Assembly: GCA_946407015.1 (NCBI GenBank)
Contig: CAMJML010000007.1
Location: 102,072-166,071, forward strand
Origin: an uncultured Selenomonadales bacterium
Lineage (GTDB): Bacteria; Bacillota; Negativicutes; DSM-1736; Dendrosporobacteraceae
Direction: 5' to 3'
Length of the DNA: 64,000 nt
Position numbers and translations under genes: made by a program. This document shows positions 55,174 to 64,000 of the stretch, in pieces. The notes under the pieces are model-generated. The model had not been told where the DNA came from. It saw nothing but the letters and a program-made list of their open reading frames with translations, and did not search any database. Numbering within the stretch: the first letter of the stretch is position 1; each line of letters begins with the position of its first letter.

Positions 55174-56730
55174 ATGGATATGTTAGAATTGATAGAAGAC
55201 TATATAGAGAAACTAAAAAATGTGGATAATCAGCTCGAAAGTTTAATGTCTGACCGGAAACTGATTGAAACCGAGTTGTCAGCATTGACAAAGGCGATTA
55301 AAAATCAGTCGAAAGTATTTGGCACCATTGTTTCACTCACTCATGACTGTTCATTTATTTTTGATCAAAATGGCCGGTTTACCTATGCAAGCATTGCCGG
55401 TGCCCAACTGCTGGGGTTAAAACAGATTGATATTATCGGAAAAAGCTGGCGGGAATTAGGCTTACCACGCGAGGTTATGATTCCATTTGAGGCTCATTTA
55501 AAGAGTGTGTTTTTATTAGGAACAGCCATATCCAATGTCGCTAAGGTTGTATTTCCTTATGGCATTCGTTATATGGAATACTATTTGAGTCCGATTATGG
55601 GCAAACACCTGACGGTTGATGCCGTTTTTTGTGTTGCCCGCGATGTGACTCAGCATAAGGAGGCAGAAACCGTTCAGCAGCAGCTGACGCTTCAATACCT
55701 GCATGAAGCGCAGCGGCTGCAGCAACTGATTGATACAGCGCCAATGGCCATTGTTACGGTTGACAGCGAAGGTTTTATTACCGCCATTAACCAAGCCGCT
55801 ATCGATTTTTTGCCGCGAATTAGCGAGCAGTTTAAAGGACGTAATCTTTATCGAGTCTCTTTAAAATCGCAGGAGGATCAGTGTGGTGGTGCCATCATCA
55901 CCCGGGCTTTGGATGGTGAAGAAATTAAGTCATGCTTATTTAAGCACAATGATCAACATTATCTGATCAGTGCTTATCCGACAAGAGATAAAAATACCGG
56001 CGCCATACTGGGAGCTATGGCATTTTATCAAGATATCACTGAGGTGGAAAAACTACGCAAACAGTTGGCGCGCCTGGACCGGCTTAATCTTATTGGTGAA
56101 ATGGCAGCCGGTGTAGCCCATGAAATCCGTAATCCGATGACGGTCGTCATGGGGTATCTGCAAATGCTGTCGGCAAGGTCGGATACCAGCCGGAAAGATA
56201 AATACGATATTATTATGGAAGAATTAAATCGCATCAATTCGATTGTTACTGACTTTTTATCACTGGCCAAGAACAAGCTGGTTGAAAAAGAAGCCAACAA
56301 CTTAAATGATATTATTCAGAGTATCTATCCGCTGATTTCAGCTGATGCGATGAAAAATAATATTGACGTACAACTGGATTTAGCCAGTGAAATGCCTGAA
56401 CTATTATTGAATGAAAAGGAAATCAAGCAGTTAATTTTAAATCTGTCGCGAAATGCTTTTGAAGCCATGACCGCAAAGCAGAATCGTTTTTGCATTACTA
56501 CCCGTGTATATACCGACCGGATTGAACTGATCACCACGGATAATGGCTGTGGTATCGAGCCGCAATATCTGGAGAAAATATTTGATCCGTTTTTTACCAC
56601 AAAAGATAATGGTACTGGACTTGGGTTGGCAGTATGTCTTAGTATTATTGAGAGACATCAGGGAACTGTCGAAATTCAATCTGAAGTTGGCAAAGGCACC
56701 TCGGTTATCATAAGCTTTATGAGGCCATAG
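55174..56730 (+). CDS. Cytosolic PAS-PAS sensor histidine kinase (orphan)
   Basis: 518 aa, no TM segment. An N-terminal coiled coil, PAS1 (about 45-160: IVSLTHDCSFIFDQNGRFTY), PAS2 (about 180-290: DTAPMAIVTVDSEGFITAIN), HisKA with His near 315 (GEMAAGVAHEIRNPMTVVMG) and HATPase (NLSRNAFEAMTAK, DNGCGIEP, GTGLGLAVCLSI). ATG 55174 follows CGGAGTG. There is no adjacent response regulator. The H-box is nearly the same as in the kinases at 10 kb and 36 kb, as in sporulation phosphorelay kinases. Confidence 0.9.
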   Translation: MDMLELIEDYIEKLKNVDNQLESLMSDRKLIETELSALTKAIKNQSKVFGTIVSLTHDCSFIFDQNGRFTYASIAGAQLLGLKQIDIIGKSWRELGLPREVMIPFEAHLKSVFLLGTAISNVAKVVFPYGIRYMEYYLSPIMGKHLTVDAVFCVARDVTQHKEAETVQQQLTLQYLHEAQRLQQLIDTAPMAIVTVDSEGFITAINQAAIDFLPRISEQFKGRNLYRVSLKSQEDQCGGAIITRALDGEEIKSCLFKHNDQHYLISAYPTRDKNTGAILGAMAFYQDITEVEKLRKQLARLDRLNLIGEMAAGVAHEIRNPMTVVMGYLQMLSARSDTSRKDKYDIIMEELNRINSIVTDFLSLAKNKLVEKEANNLNDIIQSIYPLISADAMKNNIDVQLDLASEMPELLLNEKEIKQLILNLSRNAFEAMTAKQNRFCITTRVYTDRIELITTDNGCGIEPQYLEKIFDPFFTTKDNGTGLGLAVCLSIIERHQGTVEIQSEVGKGTSVIISFMRP

Positions 56731-56902
56731 TGTAAAAAATGGAAAAATGGATTTACAGATGGGATTTAGCAGGTTTTCGGCTATATTGGGCGAACTAATG
56801 GATATAATTATTTATACACTCCCAACCGCATTCATTCTATTTTGTTGAAAAGGATTAATTGCTGATTAAAATTAACCGTACTTGGAACAGGGGGATTTAA
56901 AC

Positions 56903-57568
56903 GTGTTTGGCATGAAAAAAGCAGAAAAGATCAAAAAGCCAGATCCCAAGATGAAGGGCCGGTTGCCGGCTTGTACACTTGACGAGGAATTGATGGGAAA
57001 GATCTGGAATATATTGAGCCGGGATGGCGAATTTCTATGGCATGCAGAAGTGGGCACAAGTGATGATTTGCTGGGTAAACTAGAAGAACGGCCTAAGCAG
57101 ACTGTGAGTGACTGGAACGAGCTGATTCATTTAATGCAGACACTGCCGCGCATCGATAGCCTCACCATTACCGCCGAAATTCCCGGCAAAGGCGTTGTGG
57201 CATTAGCTTTTAGAAATTTTGCTCCGTCCAGTGGCCGGCTGGTTGTGGACAGTGAACACCGTGAATGGGCAGAAGATATTTATTTTGATATCCTGGAGCT
57301 TTTTGAATCACAAAAAGATGCTTTAGCGACTTTTATGCACTCATGGCTGGGCTTCGGCTTGATTCAAACAGGAATTCCCTTAAGCCTGTCTTGTGCGGTA
57401 GTCGTTATTGTAGCTGCTTATCTCATTCCGATTCAAATCCGGCAAACTCAATGGTTATGGTGGATTACAGTGGCAACGACCATTATCACGCTCCGATTGG
57501 CCTATACGGTATCGGATAAATTAATTATTTATACCTTGAAAAAATATCCATATATTCGTATTTCATAA
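56903..57568 (+). CDS. Membrane protein of unknown function
   Basis: 221 aa. A soluble N-terminal part (about 1-150) with WNELIHLMQTLPRIDSLTIT, then two C-terminal TM segments (IPLSLSCAVVVIVAAYLIPI and WLWWITVATTIITLRLAYTV) and a short basic tail. I do not recognise a family. GTG at 56903 is chosen because AGGGGGAT (56889-56896) precedes it; a TTG 21 nt upstream lies before that site. It is followed by a PdaB-like deacetylase gene, but a hairpin lies between them. Confidence 0.6.
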   Translation: MFGMKKAEKIKKPDPKMKGRLPACTLDEELMGKIWNILSRDGEFLWHAEVGTSDDLLGKLEERPKQTVSDWNELIHLMQTLPRIDSLTITAEIPGKGVVALAFRNFAPSSGRLVVDSEHREWAEDIYFDILELFESQKDALATFMHSWLGFGLIQTGIPLSLSCAVVVIVAAYLIPIQIRQTQWLWWITVATTIITLRLAYTVSDKLIIYTLKKYPYIRIS

Positions 57569-57576
57569 TTTTGTTC

Positions 57577-57613
57577 CTTCCCGCATAGATACTACTGTGT
57601 AGTCTGCGGGGAG
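57577..57613 (+). other. Hairpin touching the pdaB ribosome-binding site
   Basis: CTTCCCGCA / TGCGGGGAG (57577-57585 with 57605-57613, one T-G pair) with an inner ACTAC/GTAGT stem. Its 3' arm overlaps the first bases of GAGGGGGAG (57611-57619), which precedes the GTG start at 57624, so it could dampen translation. Confidence 0.4.
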
Positions 57614-57623
57614 GGGGAGAAAT

Positions 57624-58364
57624 GTGATTATAAATTTGCGCAAGCTTTTGCAGCATCGCCACTTGTTTTATAGTATTGTTGGCTTATTAGCCATTGGTGC
57701 AACGTATATTCAAGTGGCTGAGGTTATTTCCGGAGGTCCGATGGCTATTGCCGGAGTCCGGACAGAACAAAAAGTTGTGGCCTTGACTTTTGATCATTCT
57801 TGGGGCAATAAATTTACCCCGTCTATTTTGGATACGCTGCAACAAAATAACTTAAAAGTTACTTTTTTTATCATGGGTCCCTGGGCCCAAAAGTACCCGG
57901 AAGTAGCGCAACGAATGGTAAAGGACGGTCACGAGATTGCCAGCCATGGCTACCGGCATGAGAACTATGGCGATATGGGTGCCGAATGGGTAAAAAATGA
58001 TATTCAAAAAGCCCATGCTCAAATCAAGGAAGTAACCGGTGTAGAACCGAACTTGCTGCGCCCGCCTAATGGTCACTACAATCAGCAGTCGCTAAAAGCT
58101 ACGGATGAATTAGGGTATAAGACCATTATTTGGAATGTCGATTCGCTGGATTGGAAAAATCCGGGCCGGGATGTTATTGTTGAACGGGTTACGAAACGTC
58201 TAAAACCGGGTGCTATTATATTATTGCATGCGTCAGATACTCCGGTGCAGACTGCAGAAGCCCTGCCAATATTAATTGATAAGATTAAAGCGGAAGGCTA
58301 TCAAATTGTTACTGTCGGGGAACTTCTGACCAAATATGCGGATCAGGGATTACTACGTCATTGA
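57624..58364 (+). CDS. Polysaccharide deacetylase, PdaB-like (sporulation family)
   Basis: 246 aa with an N-terminal signal anchor (LFYSIVGLLAIGATYIQVA). NodB domain (about 50-235): VVALTFDHSWGN, HEIASHGYRHENYGDM (metal His pair S-H-G-Y-R-H), LLRPPNGHYN, IIWNVDSLDWKNPG and GAIILLHASD. In classical NodB enzymes the first motif is TFDDG; here the second Asp, a metal ligand, is His (FDHSWG), similar to the FDISWG of PdaB. PdaB is needed to keep spores stable in Bacillus. GTG start with GGAGGGGGAG. Confidence 0.85.
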   Translation: MIINLRKLLQHRHLFYSIVGLLAIGATYIQVAEVISGGPMAIAGVRTEQKVVALTFDHSWGNKFTPSILDTLQQNNLKVTFFIMGPWAQKYPEVAQRMVKDGHEIASHGYRHENYGDMGAEWVKNDIQKAHAQIKEVTGVEPNLLRPPNGHYNQQSLKATDELGYKTIIWNVDSLDWKNPGRDVIVERVTKRLKPGAIILLHASDTPVQTAEALPILIDKIKAEGYQIVTVGELLTKYADQGLLRH

Positions 58365-58377
58365 TACAAGAGTACCG

Positions 58378-58415
58378 AGAGATTACCTCATAGCGAATGG
58401 GGTAATCTCTTTTTG
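58378..58415 (+). terminator. Terminator after pdaB
   Basis: AGAGATTACC / GGTAATCTCT stem (58378-58387 with 58401-58410), then TTTTG. Confidence 0.85.
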
Positions 58416-58534
58416 TATGCAGGAAAAGAAAAACTCGTTACCGAATAAATTATAGTTTCAAATTGTGACAAAATACTAGTTAGATTGCAAATAAGTCTTA
58501 TGTTGAGTTTGTCAATCTTAAAGGTGGCGAAACA

Positions 58535-59626
58535 ATGACGATCGTAGAAACAGCTCTTTATAAGGCAAAAGCCGGCGAGCGGATCAACTTTGACGAGGCT
58601 TTGACCTTATATCAAAGTGAGGATATTTTGGAATTGGCGAGAACGGCCAGAAGCATTAAGGAACGCAAATCTGGCCTGCAGGTTTTCTTTAACGTCAATA
58701 GGCATATCAATCTTACCAACGTCTGTGTATCAGGCTGTCCACTTTGCGCCTTTGGCTGCAAGGCCGAGCAGCAGCAAGCATTTACTCTTGAGCTTGAGGA
58801 TGTGCGTTCCATTATCCAGGATACCGTCCGGCAAACTGCGGATTTAACCGAAATTCATATGGTGAGCGCACTGCATCCCGATAAGCCGTTTTCCTACTAT
58901 CTGGATATTGTGAAAACGGTCAAGGAACTTTTACCCTCGGTTCATTTGAAGGCGTTTACTCCTGTTGAAATCGTTCACTTTGCTGACATTGCCTCCCTGA
59001 GTATTCACCAAGTGCTGGAACAACTAAAAGCAGCCGGTCTTGATTCCCTGCCGGGCGGAGGGGCTGAAATTTTAGATGACGAAGTACGAAAAATTATCTG
59101 CCCTAAGAAAGCAACAACCCAGCAATGGATTGAAGTGATTACAACAGCCCACAAGCTAGGGATACCAACCAACGCTACGATGCTGTATGGCCACATTGAA
59201 ACGGTTGAGCAGCGCATTCGGCATTTATTTACCCTGCGCGATATTCAGGATCAAACTGGAGGGTTTCAGGCCTTTGTCGCCTTCCCTTTTCATCCGGACA
59301 ACACTGATTTTGGGCATTTAACGCGGGTCAGCAGTTGGGAAGATCTAAAAATGATTGCTTTGGCGAGAATCATTCTGGATAATGTGGATCATATTAAGGC
59401 ATTTTGGATGATGTTAACGCTGCCGATCGCCCAAGTGGCTCTCGCTTTTGGGGTTGACGATCTGGATGGGACAGTTGTTGAGGAAAAAATCATTCACGCT
59501 GCCGGTGCAAAAACCAATAAGGGGATCACTAAGGCAGAAATTATCAGCCTTGTTCAAGAAACAGGCTATATTCCGGTGGAGCGGGATACTTTTTATCGCC
59601 CACTGACAAGAATAGGCGGAATGTAA
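58535..59626 (+). CDS. mqnE: Aminofutalosine synthase (radical SAM)
   Basis: First radical SAM step of the futalosine menaquinone pathway: joins the enolpyruvyl-benzoate made by MqnA to SAM to give aminofutalosine. 363 aa. Cluster motif C64-x3-C68-x2-C71 in TNVCVSGCPLCAFGC; LKAFTPVEIVHFA, LPGGGAEILDDEVR, ATMLYGHIETVEQRIRHLF and FVAFPFHPDNTDF match MqnE rather than MqnC. AAAGGTGG precedes the ATG. First of four tightly spaced genes. Confidence 0.95.
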   Translation: MTIVETALYKAKAGERINFDEALTLYQSEDILELARTARSIKERKSGLQVFFNVNRHINLTNVCVSGCPLCAFGCKAEQQQAFTLELEDVRSIIQDTVRQTADLTEIHMVSALHPDKPFSYYLDIVKTVKELLPSVHLKAFTPVEIVHFADIASLSIHQVLEQLKAAGLDSLPGGGAEILDDEVRKIICPKKATTQQWIEVITTAHKLGIPTNATMLYGHIETVEQRIRHLFTLRDIQDQTGGFQAFVAFPFHPDNTDFGHLTRVSSWEDLKMIALARIILDNVDHIKAFWMMLTLPIAQVALAFGVDDLDGTVVEEKIIHAAGAKTNKGITKAEIISLVQETGYIPVERDTFYRPLTRIGGM

Positions 59627-59627
59627 C

Positions 59628-60467
59628 ATGGAAAAGCCACGTTTAGGACATATTAACTTTATTAATTGCCTCCCGTTATCCTACAGCCTGCGATTTGGCG
59701 GTTTTGCTGCCGGTCTGGAAGTGTGCCCGGGAGTTCCAGCCATGCTGAATCAAAAAATTGTGAACGGTCAACTGGATGTCAGTCCTGTTTCTTCTATCGT
59801 TTACGCTCGCCATTTTGAAAAATGCTGTATCATTCCTGATGTCTCGATTAGTGCTAATGGAGGCTTGCAAAGTATTCTGCTGGTTTCAAAAAAGCCGATT
59901 GAACAATTGCGGAAAGCTGTGATTGCTTTAACGGCAAAATCGGAGACCTCCCATTGTTTGCTGAAGATCATTTTGCACGATGCCTATCAGGCCGATCCGG
60001 ATTACTTTATTACTGAACAGAGCCTGGACGGGGGCGTCTTGAATCAGGCTGATGCTGTCTTGTATATCGGCGATGATGCGCTTTACAACTTTCATCATCG
60101 CCATAGTGAATTATTTTATTATGACCTCGGCGAGGAATGGAAAAAATTAACGGGATTGCCAATGGTTTATGCTGTTTGGATTGCCAGGCACTCCTTTGCG
60201 TTTGAGCATCCGGATTTACTCCAGCATGTTTATAAACAGGTTACCGGCGGTTTTGCATACGGCTTGCAACATATGGACCAAGCGGTTGCTGCTTTTGTTG
60301 ATGAGGTTCCCTTTACGGCTCAGCAAGTGGCTTACTATTTAAATTTATTGAACTGGTCCTTCTCTCCCGCTCATGAAGAGGCGCTGCTGACTTTTTACAC
60401 CCGTGCCTACCAGTTAGGACTGATTGCGAAAGTCCCGGATCTTGAGTTTGCGGAGGTGAAAAGATGA
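59628..60467 (+). CDS. mqnA: Chorismate dehydratase
   Basis: Turns chorismate into 3-[(1-carboxyvinyl)oxy]benzoate, the entry step of the futalosine pathway. 279 aa with a periplasmic-binding-protein-like fold. LGHINFINCLPLSYSL at the start, GQLDVSPVSSIVYARHF, ISANGGLQSILLVSK, AKSETSHCLLKI and YIGDDALYNF; these are MqnA hallmarks. It is 1 nt after the mqnE stop and overlaps mqnC by 4 nt. Confidence 0.95.
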   Translation: MEKPRLGHINFINCLPLSYSLRFGGFAAGLEVCPGVPAMLNQKIVNGQLDVSPVSSIVYARHFEKCCIIPDVSISANGGLQSILLVSKKPIEQLRKAVIALTAKSETSHCLLKIILHDAYQADPDYFITEQSLDGGVLNQADAVLYIGDDALYNFHHRHSELFYYDLGEEWKKLTGLPMVYAVWIARHSFAFEHPDLLQHVYKQVTGGFAYGLQHMDQAVAAFVDEVPFTAQQVAYYLNLLNWSFSPAHEEALLTFYTRAYQLGLIAKVPDLEFAEVKR

Positions 60468-61492
60468 GCAAGTTGCTGGCCGCGCAAGCCGTTGACATGC
60501 TGGAGCAAGGTGACATTCTGGAATTGGGACAAGCTGCAAATGCACTGCGTAATAAGCTGCATCCTGGCAATCTCGTTACTTTTATCATTGACAGGAATAT
60601 CAACTATACCAATGTTTGTTCCAGTGAATGCCGGTTTTGCGCCTTTTATCGGCGTCAGAACCATCAAGACGCCTATCTGCTGACCAATGAGGTTATTTTA
60701 GAAAAAGTCAGGGAAACAATGGCTGCCGGTGGTACTCAAATCATGCTGCAGGGGGGACTGCATCCGGAGCTTGGACTTGATTATTATGTTCATTTACTAA
60801 CCCTGATTAAAAAGCATTATCCAATTACCATTCATTCTTTTTCACCGGCCGAAGTGCTGCATATTTCCCGGCAGGCGGGACTAAGTGTTACCGAGACGCT
60901 TATCAGGTTGAAAGCTGCCGGGCTTGATTCACTGCCTGGTGGTGGCGCCGAAATTCTTGTGGATGAGGTTCGCCAGCGGGTAAGCCCTAAAAAGATTAGT
61001 GCCGGTGACTGGCTGGCTGTTATGGAAGCGGCTCACGGTGTTGGTCTGGAGAGTACGGCAACGATGGTCATTGGCATGGGAGAAACCTATGCCCATCGCG
61101 TCGAACACATGGAAAAAATCAGGTCATTACAGGAAAAAACCGGTGGATTCCGGGCGTTTATTACCTGGACTTTTCAGCCCGGCAATACGGAGCTTGGCGG
61201 AGAGAAAACCTCAGCCTGGGATTATTTGCGAACCCTGGCGCTGACAAGGCTTTATTTAGACAATATCCCGCATATTCAAGGTTCTTGGGTAACCCAGGGA
61301 CAAACAATTGGTCAATTAACACTCGCCTTTGGCGCGAATGATTTGGGCAGTATCATGCTTGAAGAAAATGTTGTCAAAGCTGCGGGAACAGCTTTTCAAA
61401 TGTCGATTGATAAAATGGTCGGTATAATCAATGCAGCGGGGAAACTCGCGGCTCAGCGCAACACCGAATATCAAGTGATTAAAAGATTTTAA
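60464..61492 (+). CDS. mqnC: Cyclic dehypoxanthinyl futalosine synthase (radical SAM)
   Basis: Cyclises dehypoxanthine futalosine in menaquinone synthesis. 342 aa. Cluster motif C52-x3-C56-x2-C59 in NVCSSECRFCAFYRR; IMLQGGLHPELGLDYY, HSFSPAEVLHIS, GAEILVDEVRQRVSPKK, ATMVIGMGETYAHRVEH and FITWTFQPGNTELGG fit MqnC. The ATG overlaps the mqnA stop; GCGGAGGTG is its ribosome-binding site. Confidence 0.95.
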   Translation: MSKLLAAQAVDMLEQGDILELGQAANALRNKLHPGNLVTFIIDRNINYTNVCSSECRFCAFYRRQNHQDAYLLTNEVILEKVRETMAAGGTQIMLQGGLHPELGLDYYVHLLTLIKKHYPITIHSFSPAEVLHISRQAGLSVTETLIRLKAAGLDSLPGGGAEILVDEVRQRVSPKKISAGDWLAVMEAAHGVGLESTATMVIGMGETYAHRVEHMEKIRSLQEKTGGFRAFITWTFQPGNTELGGEKTSAWDYLRTLALTRLYLDNIPHIQGSWVTQGQTIGQLTLAFGANDLGSIMLEENVVKAAGTAFQMSIDKMVGIINAAGKLAAQRNTEYQVIKRF

Positions 61493-61520
61493 TTCGTGAA
61501 CTGATTAGTGAGGGGATATC

Positions 61521-62345
61521 ATGAATTTGCTTAAAACTGATTTTGCCGTGATCGGCGGTTCGGGGACTCTTTCCAGCGATTTTCCGCTTGGTGCTAACGA
61601 TCCGGGAGTGAAGATACTGGCGGATGACCTTGAATTTGAAACTCCCTATGGATTAAGTCCGGCCTTTCGGCTGTTTAGCGTCGATGACCGGCAGGTATTA
61701 ACCTGTAAAATGCATGGCTGGCGAAGCGGCGTAAGCCGCGCCGACGCTTCACGCCAAGTCTTTTGGGCTTTACGGGAAGCCGGGGTTAAAAGAATCATAG
61801 CCGAAGGCGGCGTTGGGACAGCCAATCACCTGCTTGATCCGCGGGACTTTTTAATTCCGGATGATTATTTAGATCTGTCTTTACGCAAGGATGTAGGTTT
61901 AGAAGGACGGTATCTGTTAATTATGCGCGATGCGCTCTGTCCTGAGGTGCGCAACGAACTGATTGAAACCACCCGCACGCATTTCCAGGGGCGGATATTT
62001 ACCCGTGGCACTTATGCCGTCACGGATGGCCGTCACTTTGAGAGCCCTGCTGAAATTGCCATGATGAAAGGGCATGCCGATATTGTTGGGCAGAGCTTAT
62101 GTCCGGAAGTCTATTTAGCGCGGGAAATAGGCGCTTGCTTTGCCGGGCTGTATTATGTGGTGAATTACGGCGAGGGACTTGTGAAAGAATGGTCACATCA
62201 GGAACTGCAGGATATTTTTTATGATGATGCACCAATGATCAGCCAGATTATTTTGGATACAATCCGCAAGCTGGCCGTCAAAGGGGATTGTCAGTGCCGT
62301 GAGTTACGCAAAGAAACTCTGCTCAAAAGTATTTACAATAAGTAG
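61521..62345 (+). CDS. MTAP-family purine nucleoside phosphorylase in the mqn operon
   Basis: 274 aa, purine nucleoside phosphorylase family 2 (methylthioadenosine phosphorylase-like). FAVIGGSGTLSSDFPLG (about 8-24), IIAEGGVGTANHLLDPRDFL (about 92-111), RGTYAVTDGRHFESPAEIAM and GHADIVGQSLCPEVYLAREI. The purine-binding end reads VVNYGEG, where MTAPs have T-D-Y-D; Asn at this place is typical of 6-oxopurine phosphorylases. It starts 28 bp after mqnC with GTGAGGGG as ribosome-binding site, clearly co-transcribed. It may supply the purine-removing step between MqnE and MqnC, for which no MqnB is seen, or salvage a nucleoside by-product. Confidence 0.8.
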   Translation: MNLLKTDFAVIGGSGTLSSDFPLGANDPGVKILADDLEFETPYGLSPAFRLFSVDDRQVLTCKMHGWRSGVSRADASRQVFWALREAGVKRIIAEGGVGTANHLLDPRDFLIPDDYLDLSLRKDVGLEGRYLLIMRDALCPEVRNELIETTRTHFQGRIFTRGTYAVTDGRHFESPAEIAMMKGHADIVGQSLCPEVYLAREIGACFAGLYYVVNYGEGLVKEWSHQELQDIFYDDAPMISQIILDTIRKLAVKGDCQCRELRKETLLKSIYNK

Positions 62346-62396
62346 AATTATATGGTATATTGTCCACATTAGTTTTACCGAGGGGGATGTCTCTGC

Positions 62397-63938
62397 ATGG
62401 AAACCAAGCAAAATGAAATGATTCTGATAATGGATTTTGGCGGGCAATATAGTCAATTAATTGCCAGACGAATTCGCGAATGCGGTGTTTATTGCGAAAT
62501 TGTACCGTATAATACGTCGATAGAGAAAATTCAGGCGCTTAATCCGAAAGGCATTGTCTTTTCAGGCGGACCGTCAAGTGTTTACAGTGATAATGCGCCA
62601 AAATGTGATGCCAAAGTATTTGAAATTAATATACCGGTATTGGGAATTTGTTATGGAATGCAGCTCACAGCCAATTTGCTGGGTGGTGAAGTCGCTCATG
62701 CTACTTCGCGCGAGTATGGCAATACCCGGCTGCTGGTGGACAACAATGAAGGCTTATTTGCTGAAATCGGCAGTGAGACTCAGGTGTGGATGAGTCATGG
62801 TGATTACATTAATACGCCACCACAAGGTTTTATTGTAACGGCTCATACGCACAGTACTCCTGTTGCGGCCATGGCCAATGATCAGCGCCACATCTACGGA
62901 GTTCAATTCCATCCTGAAGTGGTTCATACTCCTGAAGGGATGAAAATGCTGCGGAATTTTTTATTTAATGTTTGTGGCTGTCGTGGCGATTGGGACATGG
63001 GATCATTCGTCGATCAAGCCATTAAAGCCATTCGTGAGCAAGTGGGAGATAAGCGTGTGCTGTGTGCCTTGAGCGGCGGGATCGACTCCTCTGTAGCCGC
63101 GGTGCTTGTGCATCGGGCCATTGGCGATCAATTGACTTGCGTATTCGTTAACCATGGTTTCTTACGCAAGGGAGAACCTGAGCAAGTGGTCAAAACTTTC
63201 CGCGACGGTTTTAAAATGAATTTAGTCTATGCTGATGTGGTTGACCGTTTTATGAACCGGATGGCTGGTGTTACCGATCCGGAGGAAAAACGCAAAATTA
63301 TCGGGGATGAATTTATTCGTGTGTTTGAAACCGAAGCGGCTAAACTGGGAGAAATTGATTTCTTAGTGCAAGGCACGCTTTATCCGGATGTTATTGAGAG
63401 CGGTACAGCCACGGCGGCTGTGATTAAAAGCCATCATAATGTCGGTGGATTACCGGAAGACATGAAATTCAAACTTGTTGAGCCACTGAGGGATTTATTT
63501 AAAGATGAAGTTCGCGCGTTAGCCCGTGAACTGAATTTGCCGGAAGACATTGTTTGGCGTCAGCCTTTCCCAGGACCGGGTTTAGCGATCCGGATTATTG
63601 GCGAAGTCACTGAAGAACGTTTGGAAATCCTCCGTGAAGCGGATGCCATTGTCCATCAGGAAATTAAGAATGCCGATCTGTATCGCAAGGTTTGGCAATC
63701 CTTTGCTATCCTGCCGGCTATGAAGAGTGTGGGTGTCATGGGAGATGAGCGTACTTACGCTTATACCGTTGGCCTGCGCGTTGTATCCAGTGAAGACGGC
63801 ATGACGGCTGACTGGGTTCGCTTGCCTTATGAAGTGCTGGATACCATTTCCCGCCGTATTGTGAATGAAGTCAAAGGTGTTAACCGCATTGTTTACGATG
63901 TAACCTCTAAACCACCTTCAACCATTGAATGGGAATAA
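62397..63938 (+). CDS. guaA: GMP synthase (glutamine-hydrolysing)
   Basis: Makes GMP from XMP; 513 aa, complete. N-terminal class I glutamine amidotransferase (about 8-195): [15 protein letters not shown], nucleophile Cys in VLGICYGMQ and His/Glu in [18 protein letters not shown]-pyrophosphatase domain with P-loop [12 protein letters not shown] (about 223-234), [24 protein letters not shown] and a dimerisation domain ending [20 protein letters not shown] precedes the ATG. The 62 bp after it hold no recognisable feature before the window ends. Confidence 0.98.
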   Translation: METKQNEMILIMDFGGQYSQLIARRIRECGVYCEIVPYNTSIEKIQALNPKGIVFSGGPSSVYSDNAPKCDAKVFEINIPVLGICYGMQLTANLLGGEVAHATSREYGNTRLLVDNNEGLFAEIGSETQVWMSHGDYINTPPQGFIVTAHTHSTPVAAMANDQRHIYGVQFHPEVVHTPEGMKMLRNFLFNVCGCRGDWDMGSFVDQAIKAIREQVGDKRVLCALSGGIDSSVAAVLVHRAIGDQLTCVFVNHGFLRKGEPEQVVKTFRDGFKMNLVYADVVDRFMNRMAGVTDPEEKRKIIGDEFIRVFETEAAKLGEIDFLVQGTLYPDVIESGTATAAVIKSHHNVGGLPEDMKFKLVEPLRDLFKDEVRALARELNLPEDIVWRQPFPGPGLAIRIIGEVTEERLEILREADAIVHQEIKNADLYRKVWQSFAILPAMKSVGVMGDERTYAYTVGLRVVSSEDGMTADWVRLPYEVLDTISRRIVNEVKGVNRIVYDVTSKPPSTIEWE

Positions 63939-64000
63939 AATCCTTTGTCGTGGGGCACTGCCATTTATTCTCCAAAAGGCAAAATGGCTTAACCTGCCGA

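Overview
The window looks like chromosomal DNA from an anaerobic, endospore-forming Firmicute, most likely one of the Negativicutes (Sporomusaceae-like). That placement is inference from gene content. Sporulation is shown by two alpha/beta-type SASPs, a spore photoproduct lyase, a GerMN lipoprotein and a PdaB-like deacetylase. Anaerobic life is suggested by a hybrid cluster protein (Hcp) and a HydE maturase. Menaquinone is made by the futalosine route (mqnE-mqnA-mqnC). Several neighbourhoods follow the Bacillus/Clostridium order: acpS-nnr-ndoAI-ndoA, thiL-tsaE-tsaB-rimI-tsaD, groES-groEL. I saw no rRNA, tRNA or CRISPR array.

Layout. 1-6.5 kb: the 3' part of an OPT transporter, an amidohydrolase, a tetR-emrA-emrB efflux operon with an operator over its promoter, and a Nudix hydrolase. 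6.6-11.7 kb (accessory-looking, minus strand): a REP-associated transposase (RAYT) and a secreted protein bracketed by two inverted REP-like hairpins, then a GNAT/autoinducer-synthase-like protein fused to a cyclic-nucleotide-binding-like domain, and a 7-TM PAS histidine kinase. 12-18.4 kb: a double-GTPase bacterial dynamin, a DUF1697 protein, a LytTR/DUF3021 pair and ferritin. 18.7-26.3 kb: a SASP, hcp with a CRP/FNR-type site at -41.5, divergent pdxK and MocR/PdxR-like genes, and a FadR-type regulator with an isomerase and a D-hydroxyacid dehydrogenase that share an operator sequence.

26.4-38 kb: a membrane protein, hydE, splB, an L,D-transpeptidase, motA-motB, then a hybrid kinase, a CheR methyltransferase and a REC-PAS kinase. 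38-44.2 kb: acpS, nnr, the ndoAI-ndoA toxin-antitoxin pair behind a consensus promoter, a ComEC-like metallo-beta-lactamase lipoprotein with a DUF3006 partner, and an AMIN amidase with a GerMN lipoprotein. 44.2-54.6 kb: TPP riboswitch-thiC, thiL-tsaE-tsaB-rimI, a SASP on the opposite strand, tsaD, a PdtaS/PdtaR-like pair (HisKA_2 kinase plus ANTAR regulator) and CIRCE-groES-groEL. 54.6-64 kb: an intergenic stretch with two terminator-like hairpins and no good ORF, a PAS kinase, a membrane protein, pdaB, mqnE-mqnA-mqnC followed by an MTAP-family phosphorylase, and guaA.

Points that stand out: the MTAP-family enzyme where an aminofutalosine-cleaving enzyme would be expected, with an Asn where MTAPs carry Asp; the acyltransferase-cNBD fusion beside a 7-TM kinase; a spore photoproduct lyase that seems to lack its hydrogen-donor cysteine; an amidase whose signal peptide lies in two frames; REP hairpins that encode the end of their own RAYT; and four orphan kinases, three with almost the same H-box, that could feed a sporulation phosphorelay.
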